From Bacteroidia bacterium (lineage in GTDB: Bacteria; Bacteroidota; Bacteroidia; Chitinophagales; Saprospiraceae), in contig JAUIIF010000321.1 of NCBI GenBank assembly GCA_030431945.1, positions 1-5,723 on the forward strand: 5,723 nt of DNA. Direction: 5' to 3'. The notes under the pieces are model-generated. The model did no database searches. It worked only from the letters and a program-made list of their open reading frames with translations, and was not told the DNA's origin. Of this stretch, positions 1-5,723 are shown piece by piece (positions within the stretch are counted from its first letter, which is position 1; each line of letters starts with the position of its first letter). The translations under genes were made by a program, and so were the position numbers.

Positions 1-1258
1 TTTTTCCGCTGATCCGGAAGTCGCCTCTTTCCTGCTGGAAGAGCAGGTCAGCATTTCCTTCGATTACGACATCCGTCACCCCGGCGGAGCCCGTATTTTT
101 ATTCGTCCACTGTCCAACGGTCAGCTCACGCCAGGGTACAGTGCCAGTGGCTCCATTCTCTTTACCGGCACGGGAAGCCGGACGGCTAATTTTACCATCA
201 ACAGTGGGGTAAACGTGCGGGTGGATTCACTGCGGGTCCGGATCTTCAACGCCGACCAGAGCACGCTCCTGCAGGAGTTTTTTATTCCCGTTAACTGGTA
301 CTGGAGTACGGTGAAAGTGACGAACGTGGAGTTGCTGGGCAGCCCCTTTGCTCCCAACGGTGAGAACCGGACGGTGGCGTTTGATTATACCACCACCGAA
401 GCGGCCGGGGTTCGTGTCTTTCCCCGGCCTTTCACGAATGGCGGCCTCACGCCCGGGTACTCCGCCTGCGGGTCCGGCGTCTACACGGGGACCGGCGACA
501 TTGACTGTAATTTCACGATTACTGCCAATAACCGCCGCGTTGACCACCTGCGTTTCCTGGCGGTCAACCCCGACCAATCCGAAACCTTACTCGAGATTTT
601 TTACCCCACCAACCTGTTCTTTGGCGAGCTGCAGATTAAAGACCTGGTGATGTGCCCGCCCAGCCCCGCCAGGTTGCCATTCAACGAAAAAGTAAATGCC
701 TACTACACGCTGAATAACCAGACCGCCTCCAGTACCCTGGTTTTTGTGCGGCCCCTGACGAATGGTAGCCTGACGGACAACTACGCCGCCAGCCCGTCTT
801 CCACTTACCGCCGCGGAGAAACGCCCGTAGACGACTTCTTTACCGTTACTTCCCGCGACCGGCACGTTGATCAGACACGGTTTCAGGTCATGAACACCGA
901 TCAGTCGGCGACCCTGGCGGAGTTTCTCTATGACGTTGACTATACCTTCGGAGAACCTGTCCTGACCTCCGCGTCTTCCCCCCTGGCTCCGGAGCGACTC
1001 AGCTGGAAGGTATTCCCGAATCCGCTGACTGACGTTGGTCAGTTGTCCATTATTCCGGCAACTTCACACGCCGTTGATATTCGCCTGGTTGACCTGCTGG
1101 GCCGGCAACTTAAAACCTGGCCGACCCAGCGCCTCGCGGCCGGGGTGGAACTCCGGCTGGACCTGGACCGCCAGGCTCTGAACCTTCCCGCAGGCACCTA
1201 TTTCCTGCACCTGCGGGGAGCTGATTACGTCGTAACGGAAACGGTCATTATTCAGTAA
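1..1258 (+). CDS. Secreted T9SS cargo protein with three ~107-residue repeats, C-terminal part (5' truncated by window)
   Basis: The reading frame is open from position 2 to the TAA at 1256-1258, giving 418 visible residues; the true start lies outside the window. In-frame GTG codons such as 215 are internal, because the repeat structure begins before them. The visible part has three tandem repeats (see the repeat entry) and then a type A T9SS sorting domain of about 84 residues. That domain starts at W-K-V-F-P-N-P (FPNP encoded at 1013-1024), continues with a V-D-L-L-G-R-Q-L strand and ends with L-P-A-G-T-Y-F-L-H-L. Such domains are known to direct export through the outer membrane by the Por/type IX system and are usually cleaved, with the protein anchored to the cell surface or released. 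The repeats look beta-rich and I recognise no catalytic motif, so the function is unknown; adhesin, surface-layer or extracellular-matrix roles are guesses. The gene converges on the transporter gene and is followed by a strong hairpin. The T9SS call is firm. Confidence 0.9.
   Translation, partial: FSADPEVASFLLEEQVSISFDYDIRHPGGARIFIRPLSNGQLTPGYSASGSILFTGTGSRTANFTINSGVNVRVDSLRVRIFNADQSTLLQEFFIPVNWYWSTVKVTNVELLGSPFAPNGENRTVAFDYTTTEAAGVRVFPRPFTNGGLTPGYSACGSGVYTGTGDIDCNFTITANNRRVDHLRFLAVNPDQSETLLEIFYPTNLFFGELQIKDLVMCPPSPARLPFNEKVNAYYTLNNQTASSTLVFVRPLTNGSLTDNYAASPSSTYRRGETPVDDFFTVTSRDRHVDQTRFQVMNTDQSATLAEFLYDVDYTFGEPVLTSASSPLAPERLSWKVFPNPLTDVGQLSIIPATSHAVDIRLVDLLGRQLKTWPTQRLAAGVELRLDLDRQALNLPAGTYFLHLRGADYVVTETVIIQ
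47..955 (+). repeat. Three tandem protein repeats of ~107 residues within the secreted protein
   Basis: Units lie at about 47-367, 368-691 and 692-955. The anchor R-P-[LF]-x-N-G recurs at 104, 425 and 749, a spacing of 321 and 324 bases (107 and 108 codons). Each unit also carries L-T-x-x-Y-x-A, a gapped F-T-[IV] strand, V-D-x-x-R, and N-x-D-Q-S-x-T-L-x-E-F near its end. The copies are diverged at the DNA level, so this is an old domain duplication and not a recent slippage product. Unit 3 is the most diverged in its middle and runs directly into the sorting domain. More units may exist upstream of the window. I do not recognise the fold; predicted beta strands alternating with glycine turns suggest an Ig-like or jelly-roll sandwich. 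Confidence 0.85.
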
Positions 1259-1272
1259 TCGTGAAAGACAGT

Positions 1273-1320
1273 GCGGAGCGTAAGGGCTGTTGGTCTCCTT
1301 CCCTTACGCTCCGCTTTTAT
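1273..1320 (+). terminator. Rho-independent terminator between convergent genes
   Basis: A perfect 14-bp inverted repeat has arms at 1273-1286 (GCGGAGCGTAAGGG) and 1301-1314 (its exact complement), with a 14-base loop, and is followed by TTTTAT at 1315-1320. It sits 14 bases after the stop of the plus-strand secreted-protein gene. The T-run overlaps the TAA stop of the minus-strand transporter gene (1317-1319). In the minus direction the hairpin also follows the transporter stop immediately, but only a weak TGTCTTTC tract follows the stem, so it should work best for the plus-strand gene and perhaps less well for both. Confidence 0.85.
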
Positions 1321-2846
1321 TGCTTGTCCCTGTTGCCCGTCAACCTGGAGAGCACTACGATGGTAGTAAGGCCTGCCCCCATGGCCAGGGTCCGGAACGG
1401 AAAATCCGCCGGGTACCCCAGGTAGGCCGGAATGCCGAGCGTTTCGTCACCGCCTCCAAACCGCAGGAAGGCCGCAACCAGAAAACCTGCCAGGGCGCCG
1501 TGGCTATTTGCCCGCGGGTCGAAGAGGGCACACACCAGTGCGGGAAAGAGGAGGCAATACACAAAGTCTGAGCAAAGAAACCAGAGGGCGTAAACGCTTT
1601 TTACCTGGAAGGCAATCAACGTAGCCGCTACGCCGATGATCCAGATACTCCGCTGGATAAGCTTGGCGAGCTTTGAATCGGAGAGGTCAGGCGCAACCAA
1701 CGGCCGGTACACATTCCAGATGCCCATACTGCTGGCGGATAATACGCTGCTGTCTACGCTGGACATAACCGCCGCAGCGACGGCCCCCAGCCCGATCACG
1801 GAAACCCAGGGGTTCGTGAGGTAGCGAATGACCCAGGGGAGCGTTGCGGAGGCATCCACCGGGGCCCCGGCGGCAATTGTTGACCAATCGTAGGTAGCGG
1901 AAACCATACCGATCAGTACCGGTGCCATGGCTGCGAGCAGGCAGATCAGGCCGGCGAACAAGCTTAGCCGGACGGCGGTACGCTCATCCCGCGCCGCCAG
2001 GACACGCTGGAAGTAAACTTGCCAGGGAATGCCGCCGAAAATGAGCAGCAGTGCATAATCCCACCACGTCCAGTAATAGTCCCCCAGCGCTGCGCGGCTG
2101 GGGAAGGGGCTGGCGGCAGCTCCGAATTTAGCCTGGTAGGCTTCCCAGGTGGCCATCAGGCCCCCGGTATGGTCCAGGGCATAAGGGACAATTATGGCCA
2201 GGCCAAGCAGGAGGATGGCGATCTGGACAACGTCCGTCATCGCCACGGCCCAGAGCCCTCCCAGTGCAGTATATGCAATGGCGATGGAGGCAGAAAGCAG
2301 AATGGACGTTTGCAGGTCAATACCCAGCACGGTGGAAAAGGTTGCCCCGAGGGCAGTGAGGATGGCGGCTGTCCAGAACAGCTCCCCCGTCAGCGCGGGC
2401 AGGAAGAGAATGGCGGTCAGTCGTTTCCCGTAGCGTTCTTCCAGGGGGTCCAACATCGTCCGGTAGCGCCGTCGGCGCATGGTGCGGGCAAAGAATAAGC
2501 CACCGATGACCAGCGAGAGGGCGTACCCCCAGGGGGCCTGGACCCAGACCAGGCCCTGGGTCGCCGTGTATTCTGCCGTACCGTTGATGAAGCCGCCACC
2601 GACCCAGGTGGCGCTCATGGTAAAGATGGCAATCCACAGGGGCAGGTTGCGCCCCGCCAGCATTAATCCGTCAGCGTCGTTTTCTTCCGCCTTGCGCCGG
2701 TTGGCCGCCCGGGCACCGACGTAGTAAACCAGGGCGTAAAAGACGGACATACTGGCAAAAGCCGGCCAGTTGACCGCCTCTCCCTGCCACCAAAGGTAGC
2801 CGGCAGCCGTAAGTAGAAGGGCAAGGAGCAGGAGTAAGGGACGCAT
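1317..2846 (-). CDS. CHT1/SLC5A7-like sodium:choline symporter (SSF family)
   Basis: This 509-residue, very hydrophobic inner-membrane protein belongs to the sodium:solute symporter family, which uses the Na+ gradient to import small solutes. Within that family it reads most like the animal high-affinity choline transporter CHT1. Shared blocks include T-W-V-G-G-G-x-I-N-G-T-A-E (80-92), Q-A-P-x-G-Y-x-L-S-L (103-112), T-M-L-D-P (130-134) with Y-G-K-R (139-142), T-D-V-V-Q (204-208), G-G-I-P-W-Q-x-Y-F-Q-R-V-L (271-283), M-S-S-x-D-S-S (361-367, Na2-site helix) and F-P-F-R-T-L-A-M (482-489). From memory, human CHT1 holds choline with W62, Y91, W254 and W406; the counterparts here are W81, Y108, W275 and W422. 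Human E451 appears to align with D467, next to E468. The long hydrophilic C-terminal tail of the animal protein is absent, and an extra hydrophobic N-terminal segment (1-20) is present. The start is the ATG read from 2846, with no Shine-Dalgarno. It is divergent from the pcs gene, which supports choline as the substrate; a betaine or proline substrate is less likely. Confidence 0.88.
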   Translation of the reverse strand: MRPLLLLLALLLTAAGYLWWQGEAVNWPAFASMSVFYALVYYVGARAANRRKAEENDADGLMLAGRNLPLWIAIFTMSATWVGGGFINGTAEYTATQGLVWVQAPWGYALSLVIGGLFFARTMRRRRYRTMLDPLEERYGKRLTAILFLPALTGELFWTAAILTALGATFSTVLGIDLQTSILLSASIAIAYTALGGLWAVAMTDVVQIAILLLGLAIIVPYALDHTGGLMATWEAYQAKFGAAASPFPSRAALGDYYWTWWDYALLLIFGGIPWQVYFQRVLAARDERTAVRLSLFAGLICLLAAMAPVLIGMVSATYDWSTIAAGAPVDASATLPWVIRYLTNPWVSVIGLGAVAAAVMSSVDSSVLSASSMGIWNVYRPLVAPDLSDSKLAKLIQRSIWIIGVAATLIAFQVKSVYALWFLCSDFVYCLLFPALVCALFDPRANSHGALAGFLVAAFLRFGGGDETLGIPAYLGYPADFPFRTLAMGAGLTTIVVLSRLTGNRDKQ

Positions 2847-2955
2847 TTAATGGGACTGATAGTAGGAGAGTATGGTCGTAATGATAGTACATTTCGGAAG
2901 AGAATGAAGCAAAACGGGTAAAGTGAAGTTTTCACCGCACCATTAATCCCCCCTT
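2847..2955. promoter_or_regulatory. Divergent intergenic region of the choline transporter and pcs
   Basis: These ~109 bases separate two genes transcribed away from each other, so promoters for both must lie here or overlap the coding starts. I see no exact match to the Bacteroidota -7 consensus TAnnTTTG. The nearest plus-strand candidate is TACATTTC at 2888-2895, without a clear -33 TTG. On the minus strand, TTTTG (2914-2910) followed 20 bases later by TACTATCA (2889-2882) has acceptable spacing but a poor -7. No convincing operator palindrome or riboswitch-like fold is visible, and no Shine-Dalgarno precedes either start. The promoter location is inferred from gene orientation only. Confidence 0.4.
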
Positions 2956-3684
2956 ATTATCACTACCTCAACCTTTAAAGCCTGGCTCGTTCACCTCTTT
3001 ACCGCTTCTGGCCTGCTGGCCGGATTTATGGGCCTGCTGGCGGCAGTTGCCGGCGACTACCAGGCAGCAATGCTCTGGATGCTGGCCACCCTGGTCATTG
3101 ACGGTATCGACGGCACATTTGCCCGGATGGCCAACGTACAGGAGGTTTTGCCGCAGGTAAGCGGCAAAAACATCGATTACGTCATCGACTTTTTTACTTA
3201 CGCCATTCTACCCGCCTACCTTTTTTACGTAGCCATGGAAATGCCCGCCTGGGCCCTTTTAGCGGGGGCTTTTGCCATGCTGCTTTCGGCCGCTATTTAC
3301 TACGGACTGGAGGGAATGGTCAGTAAGGATGGCAAGCACTTCGTCGGTTTCCCCGTTCTCTGGAACATGGTGGTCTACGTGCTTATTTTTGTTACCCCAG
3401 ACCTTCCCTGGCCGGTTACCTTAGCGATTATCCTTGCGCTCGCCATCCTCCATTTTGTGCCCATTCTGGTTCCTTATCCCAGTCGTGGAGGCCGCTGGTG
3501 GAAAGTAACGCTGTTTGCCGTGACCGTTTTCATCGGGGCCGCAGTAGTTAACGTCTGGTGGTATCCGGATACGAATCTGGTCGCCTACCTGGCCAGCCTG
3601 CTCAGCATTCTTTACCTCATTGTCCTTACCATCATGGACACGTTCTGGCCTCTGGAAGAAAGCGGATTACCGCAGGACAAATAG
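2956..3684 (+). CDS. pcs: Phosphatidylcholine synthase (CDP-diacylglycerol:choline O-phosphatidyltransferase)
   Basis: The enzyme condenses choline with CDP-diacylglycerol to make phosphatidylcholine and CMP (EC 2.7.8.24) in the inner membrane. Read from ATT 2956 it has 242 residues, close to the ~240 of rhizobial Pcs. The CDP-alcohol phosphotransferase motif is D49-G-x-D52-G-x2-A56-R57, then 12 residues, G70-x3-D74-x3-D78; the 12-residue gap is typical of Pcs, whereas most family members have 8. Other Pcs hallmarks are V-H-L-F-T-A-S-G (12-19), E-V-L-P-x-V-S-G (63-70) and G-F-P-V-L-W-N-M-V-V (131-140). About eight membrane helices are visible. The start is unusual: the first ATG (3028) would cut helix 1 in half and remove the conserved V-H-x-x-T-A-S-G. 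The frame is open only back to a TAA at 2944-2946, and no ATG, GTG or TTG lies between, leaving ATT 2956 (or ATC 2959) as the likely start. An undetected sequence error is the alternative. I see no terminator of its own downstream. Confidence 0.93.
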   Translation: MITTSTFKAWLVHLFTASGLLAGFMGLLAAVAGDYQAAMLWMLATLVIDGIDGTFARMANVQEVLPQVSGKNIDYVIDFFTYAILPAYLFYVAMEMPAWALLAGAFAMLLSAAIYYGLEGMVSKDGKHFVGFPVLWNMVVYVLIFVTPDLPWPVTLAIILALAILHFVPILVPYPSRGGRWWKVTLFAVTVFIGAAVVNVWWYPDTNLVAYLASLLSILYLIVLTIMDTFWPLEESGLPQDK

Positions 3685-3891
3685 GCCAGGGTATGGGGCG
3701 CAACACCCGAAAAACGCTGGGTTTTACAGCATTTGATTAAGGCGGCGGCGCGCAGGTGCAGGAAAGAGGACCAAGGAGCAGACGCAAAACCGCCCCTGAT
3801 CAAAAAAAGAGAGGCCACCAGCATGGTGACCTCTCAGTAAGATTACGAAATCAAGGGTGGTATAAACCATTCCGGCTTAGCTATGCACCGG
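3685..3891. other. Intergenic region between convergent genes, 207 bases
   Basis: This gap lies between the end of pcs and the end of the minus-strand secreted-protein gene. Apart from the minus-strand terminator at 3802-3835, nothing is recognisable. Short frames on both strands lack a family signature or a conserved look. No hairpin followed by a T-run is seen in the plus direction, so how pcs transcription ends is unclear; it may read into the minus-strand hairpin. Confidence 0.5.
3802..3835 (-). terminator. Rho-independent terminator of the minus-strand secreted-protein gene
   Basis: Read on the minus strand, GAGAGG (3835-3830) pairs with CCTCTC (3814-3809), and after one mismatch CACCA pairs with TGGTG around a 3-base loop (3823-3821). 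The stem is followed directly by seven T residues (3808-3802). It lies about 57 bases beyond the TAA of the minus-strand gene (3892-3894). In the plus direction no T-run follows the stem, so it is oriented for the minus-strand gene only. Confidence 0.85.
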
Positions 3892-5723
3892 TTATTGTTT
3901 TATGAAGCGTTTGGTCCAGTCGGCTCCCGATCCGTCCTTACCCCGCAGCAGGTAAACCCCGGCCGGCAGGTCACTGACGTTGATGGTGACCGTTTGCTGC
4001 TCACCGGGTGCCGGGTTGTCCCAGCTGAAGGTTCTCGCCTGGCGGCCCTGGAAATCATAAACGTTGATCAGGAGCTTAGCGCCCTGGTTCACCCGGGCGG
4101 GGACACTGACCTGGATGGCATCATCCGCAGGGTTCGGGAACACTTCCACCTCTTCGTAGGTAAAGTTGCTCAGGTTAGGATTGGGTATGCCGCCGCCGGT
4201 CGTTCCGGTACCAATGTTGTAGGTTACGAAGGCATTGCGGGCAAAACAAAGTTCTCCATTGTCGGCAAACCGGTAGACGCGCATCCATACCTGGTAGCGC
4301 CCGGGCGTGGGGAAAGTGTAACTCTGTACCTGGTTACTGCCTAATTCCTGCCAGGGGCCGTTCGGACTTCTGCGGCGGACAGACCAGACAATCGAGTCAC
4401 AGCCCGTAAAGTCAGCACGGGGGTCAAAGAGGTAAGCCAGCGGGTCAATCAGCGGCAAGCCAATAGTATCGAAGGCCATGTTTACTTCATCCCGGAACTG
4501 TTCCGGGTTGTCACAATTACATTCCTCGATGCGGCAGTCGGGCAGCTCGATACATGCCTCAAACTGGCAGCAGTTCAGGTGGAAACCGTCTTCGCCCAAT
4601 TCGTGCAGCGTTACCGTAAAGGAGATTTTGTCTCCGGGGCCTGCGGGCGAACCAATGTAAAGCAGGATGGCTTCTGATTGACCGGGCGCCAGGGGCGAAC
4701 CGAAAACAATCGTCGTATCAAATGCTCCAAGACCCAGGCTGTCGGCAAATTCTATGTAGGCTTCACCCATGGTGAAAGGGGAGGTGTTGGTAATGGTGCC
4801 GGACCAGACGTAGACATCTTCATCACACTTGATCACTTCTTCCTTCAGGAACCCACAGGGTGGCGTACAGAAAACGTCGAAAGTATCCCGGCATACGACG
4901 CCTCCGTCGCTGATCCACTTTACTTCAATCTGATGGAAGGCCTCTTCGGCCTCTTCAATACAAATGGTGGGCAGGCGGAAGGAACCGTCCGGCAGCGGAG
5001 CTCCCGTTGGGTCAAAGATGGAGACGGACTGGCCGCCGGCGTTGACAATACCGGTGAGGGGGTCCCCAATGGCCGTGTAAACGGTCAGGAGGCCATCGCC
5101 ACCCAGTAAGCATAAGTCTACGCCATCAAAAGTGTAGGGTGCCGGGGCATCGTTATAGAGGGCGACGCGGTAACAGCAACCGTCTTCCTCCAGCGTACGC
5201 ACCTCCTTGATGCCAACGTTGTCGCAGGGGTCACAGTCCGGTACCCGGAGCTCCCGGTTGACGGCAGGATCTGAGCAACACAGCGCTGCGGGATCAGTGG
5301 CAGGGTCGGCTGAGTGGCCAATGAGCGTGTAGGCGAATCCGGCCCCCGGCGGTAAAGCCGGCAGGATGGTCGTGAAGCTCCGGCAATCCCCCGGGGCAAG
5401 GGCAGGAGAGAGGGCAAATCCAAGTGGCAGCACTGCGGCAGCCGCCGGCGATGCCGGCAGTAGCTCAATGTAGCCCACGGCAAAGTCTGCGGAGGAAGGG
5501 TTGCAAATGGTGAAAGTGAAGGTGAGTACCCCGTCATCATCGCAGTACAACGAATCTTCCGTCACGTAAACACAATCCGGCTCCACCGGGCATTCGGTGT
5601 ACAGGGTGTCGGTACAGACGACTTCACCTGCTTTGTCCAGGTATTCAACGATGATTTCCTGTGGGAAATCAGTCGGGTTATTCGGGCAGAAGGTAACGGC
5701 GGGTGTACCCGTCATGCTGCTGG
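3892..5723 (-). CDS. Cys-rich modular secreted protein with PKD-like and T9SS sorting domains (5' truncated by window)
   Basis: The frame is open from the right window edge to the TAA at 3894-3892. The first visible Met (codon 5715-5713) is preceded by in-frame Ser codons and falls inside a module, so the true start lies outside. Numbered from that Met there are 607 residues. In order: the tail of a B module (to 42), an A module (49-161), a full B module (162-283), a second A module (286-394), a Cys-rich linker (395-401), a PKD/Ig-like domain (about 426-500, with Y-T-F-P-T-P-G-R-Y-Q-V-W), a Gly/Thr/Asn-rich linker and a type A T9SS sorting domain (523-607; FPNP at 4140-4129, L-P-A-G-V-Y-L-L, ending K-R-F-I-K-Q). 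Many paired cysteines suggest disulfides, fitting an extracellular protein. No catalytic motif is visible; the A/B modules resemble the beta-sandwich repeats of large gliding-motility or surface proteins in this phylum. The specific function is unknown. A terminator follows at 3835-3802. Confidence 0.9.
   Translation of the reverse strand, partial: SSMTGTPAVTFCPNNPTDFPQEIIVEYLDKAGEVVCTDTLYTECPVEPDCVYVTEDSLYCDDDGVLTFTFTICNPSSADFAVGYIELLPASPAAAAVLPLGFALSPALAPGDCRSFTTILPALPPGAGFAYTLIGHSADPATDPAALCCSDPAVNRELRVPDCDPCDNVGIKEVRTLEEDGCCYRVALYNDAPAPYTFDGVDLCLLGGDGLLTVYTAIGDPLTGIVNAGGQSVSIFDPTGAPLPDGSFRLPTICIEEAEEAFHQIEVKWISDGGVVCRDTFDVFCTPPCGFLKEEVIKCDEDVYVWSGTITNTSPFTMGEAYIEFADSLGLGAFDTTIVFGSPLAPGQSEAILLYIGSPAGPGDKISFTVTLHELGEDGFHLNCCQFEACIELPDCRIEECNCDNPEQFRDEVNMAFDTIGLPLIDPLAYLFDPRADFTGCDSIVWSVRRRSPNGPWQELGSNQVQSYTFPTPGRYQVWMRVYRFADNGELCFARNAFVTYNIGTGTTGGGIPNPNLSNFTYEEVEVFPNPADDAIQVSVPARVNQGAKLLINVYDFQGRQARTFSWDNPAPGEQQTVTINVSDLPAGVYLLRGKDGSGADWTKRFIKQ
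4534..5652 (-). repeat. Alternating A/B module repeat (~235-241 residues) in the Cys-rich secreted protein
   Basis: The B-module end I-I-V-E-Y-L-D-K-A-G-E-V-V-C (21-34) matches Q-I-E-V-K-W-I-S-D-G-G-V-V-C (262-275), offset 241 residues. The A module is then repeated: C58 with C297, L-A-P-G (106-109) with L-A-P-G (342-345), the C-C pair at 146-147 with 382-383, and V-P-D-C (158-161) with L-P-D-C (391-394), with offsets falling from 239 to 233. The visible order is (B)-A-B-A. Copies are diverged in sequence but keep cysteine positions, so the repeat is a domain-level duplication. More copies probably lie upstream, beyond the window edge. Confidence 0.75.

Noticed and set aside
215..217. GTG as start of the first secreted protein
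   Set aside because: The frame is open to the left edge and repeat unit 1 begins well upstream at about 47, so this codon is an internal Val.
2019..2498. Plus-strand open frame of 159 codons
   Set aside because: Antisense to the strongly conserved transporter; Gln/Gly-rich translation typical of a shadow frame in G+C-rich DNA.
2528..2560. Imperfect inverted repeat (CCCAGGGGGCCTGG / CCAGGCCCTGGG) in the transporter gene
   Set aside because: It lies over conserved Gln-Ala-Pro-Trp-Gly codons; codon choice in a G+C-rich gene explains it and no T-run follows.
1317..2846. Generic proline (PutP) or sugar (SGLT) symporter label
   Set aside because: The motif blocks and aromatic positions match the CHT1 subgroup much better, and the neighbour consumes choline.
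3700..3740. Weak hairpin AAAAC/GTTTT after pcs as a possible plus-strand terminator
   Set aside because: The stem is only five mostly A-T pairs and there is no following T-run.
3883..4344. Plus-strand open frame of 153 codons
   Set aside because: It lies wholly antisense to the T9SS sorting and PKD-like region of the minus-strand gene, whose protein is clearly meaningful; the plus translation has no family resemblance.
4678..5109. Plus-strand open frame of 143 codons
   Set aside because: Antisense shadow of the A/B modules of the secreted protein; no recognisable motif.
5118..5540. Minus-strand open frame of 140 codons
   Set aside because: Same-strand, shifted-frame shadow of the Cys-rich secreted protein; low-complexity Pro/Ser/Arg-rich translation.
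5713..5715. ATG as start of the Cys-rich secreted protein
   Set aside because: The frame continues to the right edge with no stop, no signal peptide follows this Met, and it falls inside a repeat module.

Overview
The window looks like a chromosomal segment of a Bacteroidota bacterium, most plausibly a Saprospiria/Lewinella-like lineage. Two large secreted proteins end in Por/type IX secretion (T9SS) type A sorting domains with the F-P-N-P signature. There are no Shine-Dalgarno-like starts. By eye the base composition is well over half G+C, which is high for the phylum. The lineage below phylum is a guess.

Layout: (1) 1-1258, plus strand, the 3' part of a secreted T9SS cargo protein made of three tandem repeats of about 107 residues plus a sorting domain. 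(2) 1273-1320, a strong hairpin between convergent genes. (3) 1317-2846, minus strand, a sodium:solute symporter family protein that closely resembles the animal high-affinity choline transporter CHT1/SLC5A7. (4) 2847-2955, a short divergent intergenic region. (5) 2956-3684, plus strand, phosphatidylcholine synthase (Pcs), whose conserved first membrane helix lies upstream of the first ATG, so it probably starts at a non-canonical ATT. (6) 3685-3891, an intergenic region with a minus-strand terminator. (7) 3892-5723, minus strand, the 3' part of a Cys-rich modular secreted protein with a PKD-like domain and a T9SS sorting domain.

The most informative point is the central pair. A CHT1-like Na+/choline symporter and a choline-consuming Pcs are divergently transcribed from a region of about 109 bp. 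Together they form a plausible two-gene module: import of external choline, then condensation with CDP-diacylglycerol to give phosphatidylcholine in the inner membrane. The four aromatic residues I recall as the choline cage of human CHT1 all have counterparts in the transporter, and the synthase has the Pcs-specific spacing of the CDP-alcohol phosphotransferase motif. The flanking secreted proteins point the other way in transcription and have no evident link to this module.

I see no tRNA, rRNA, CRISPR array, insertion sequence or phage gene. All calls come from reading the sequence and from memory of protein families; no search was run.
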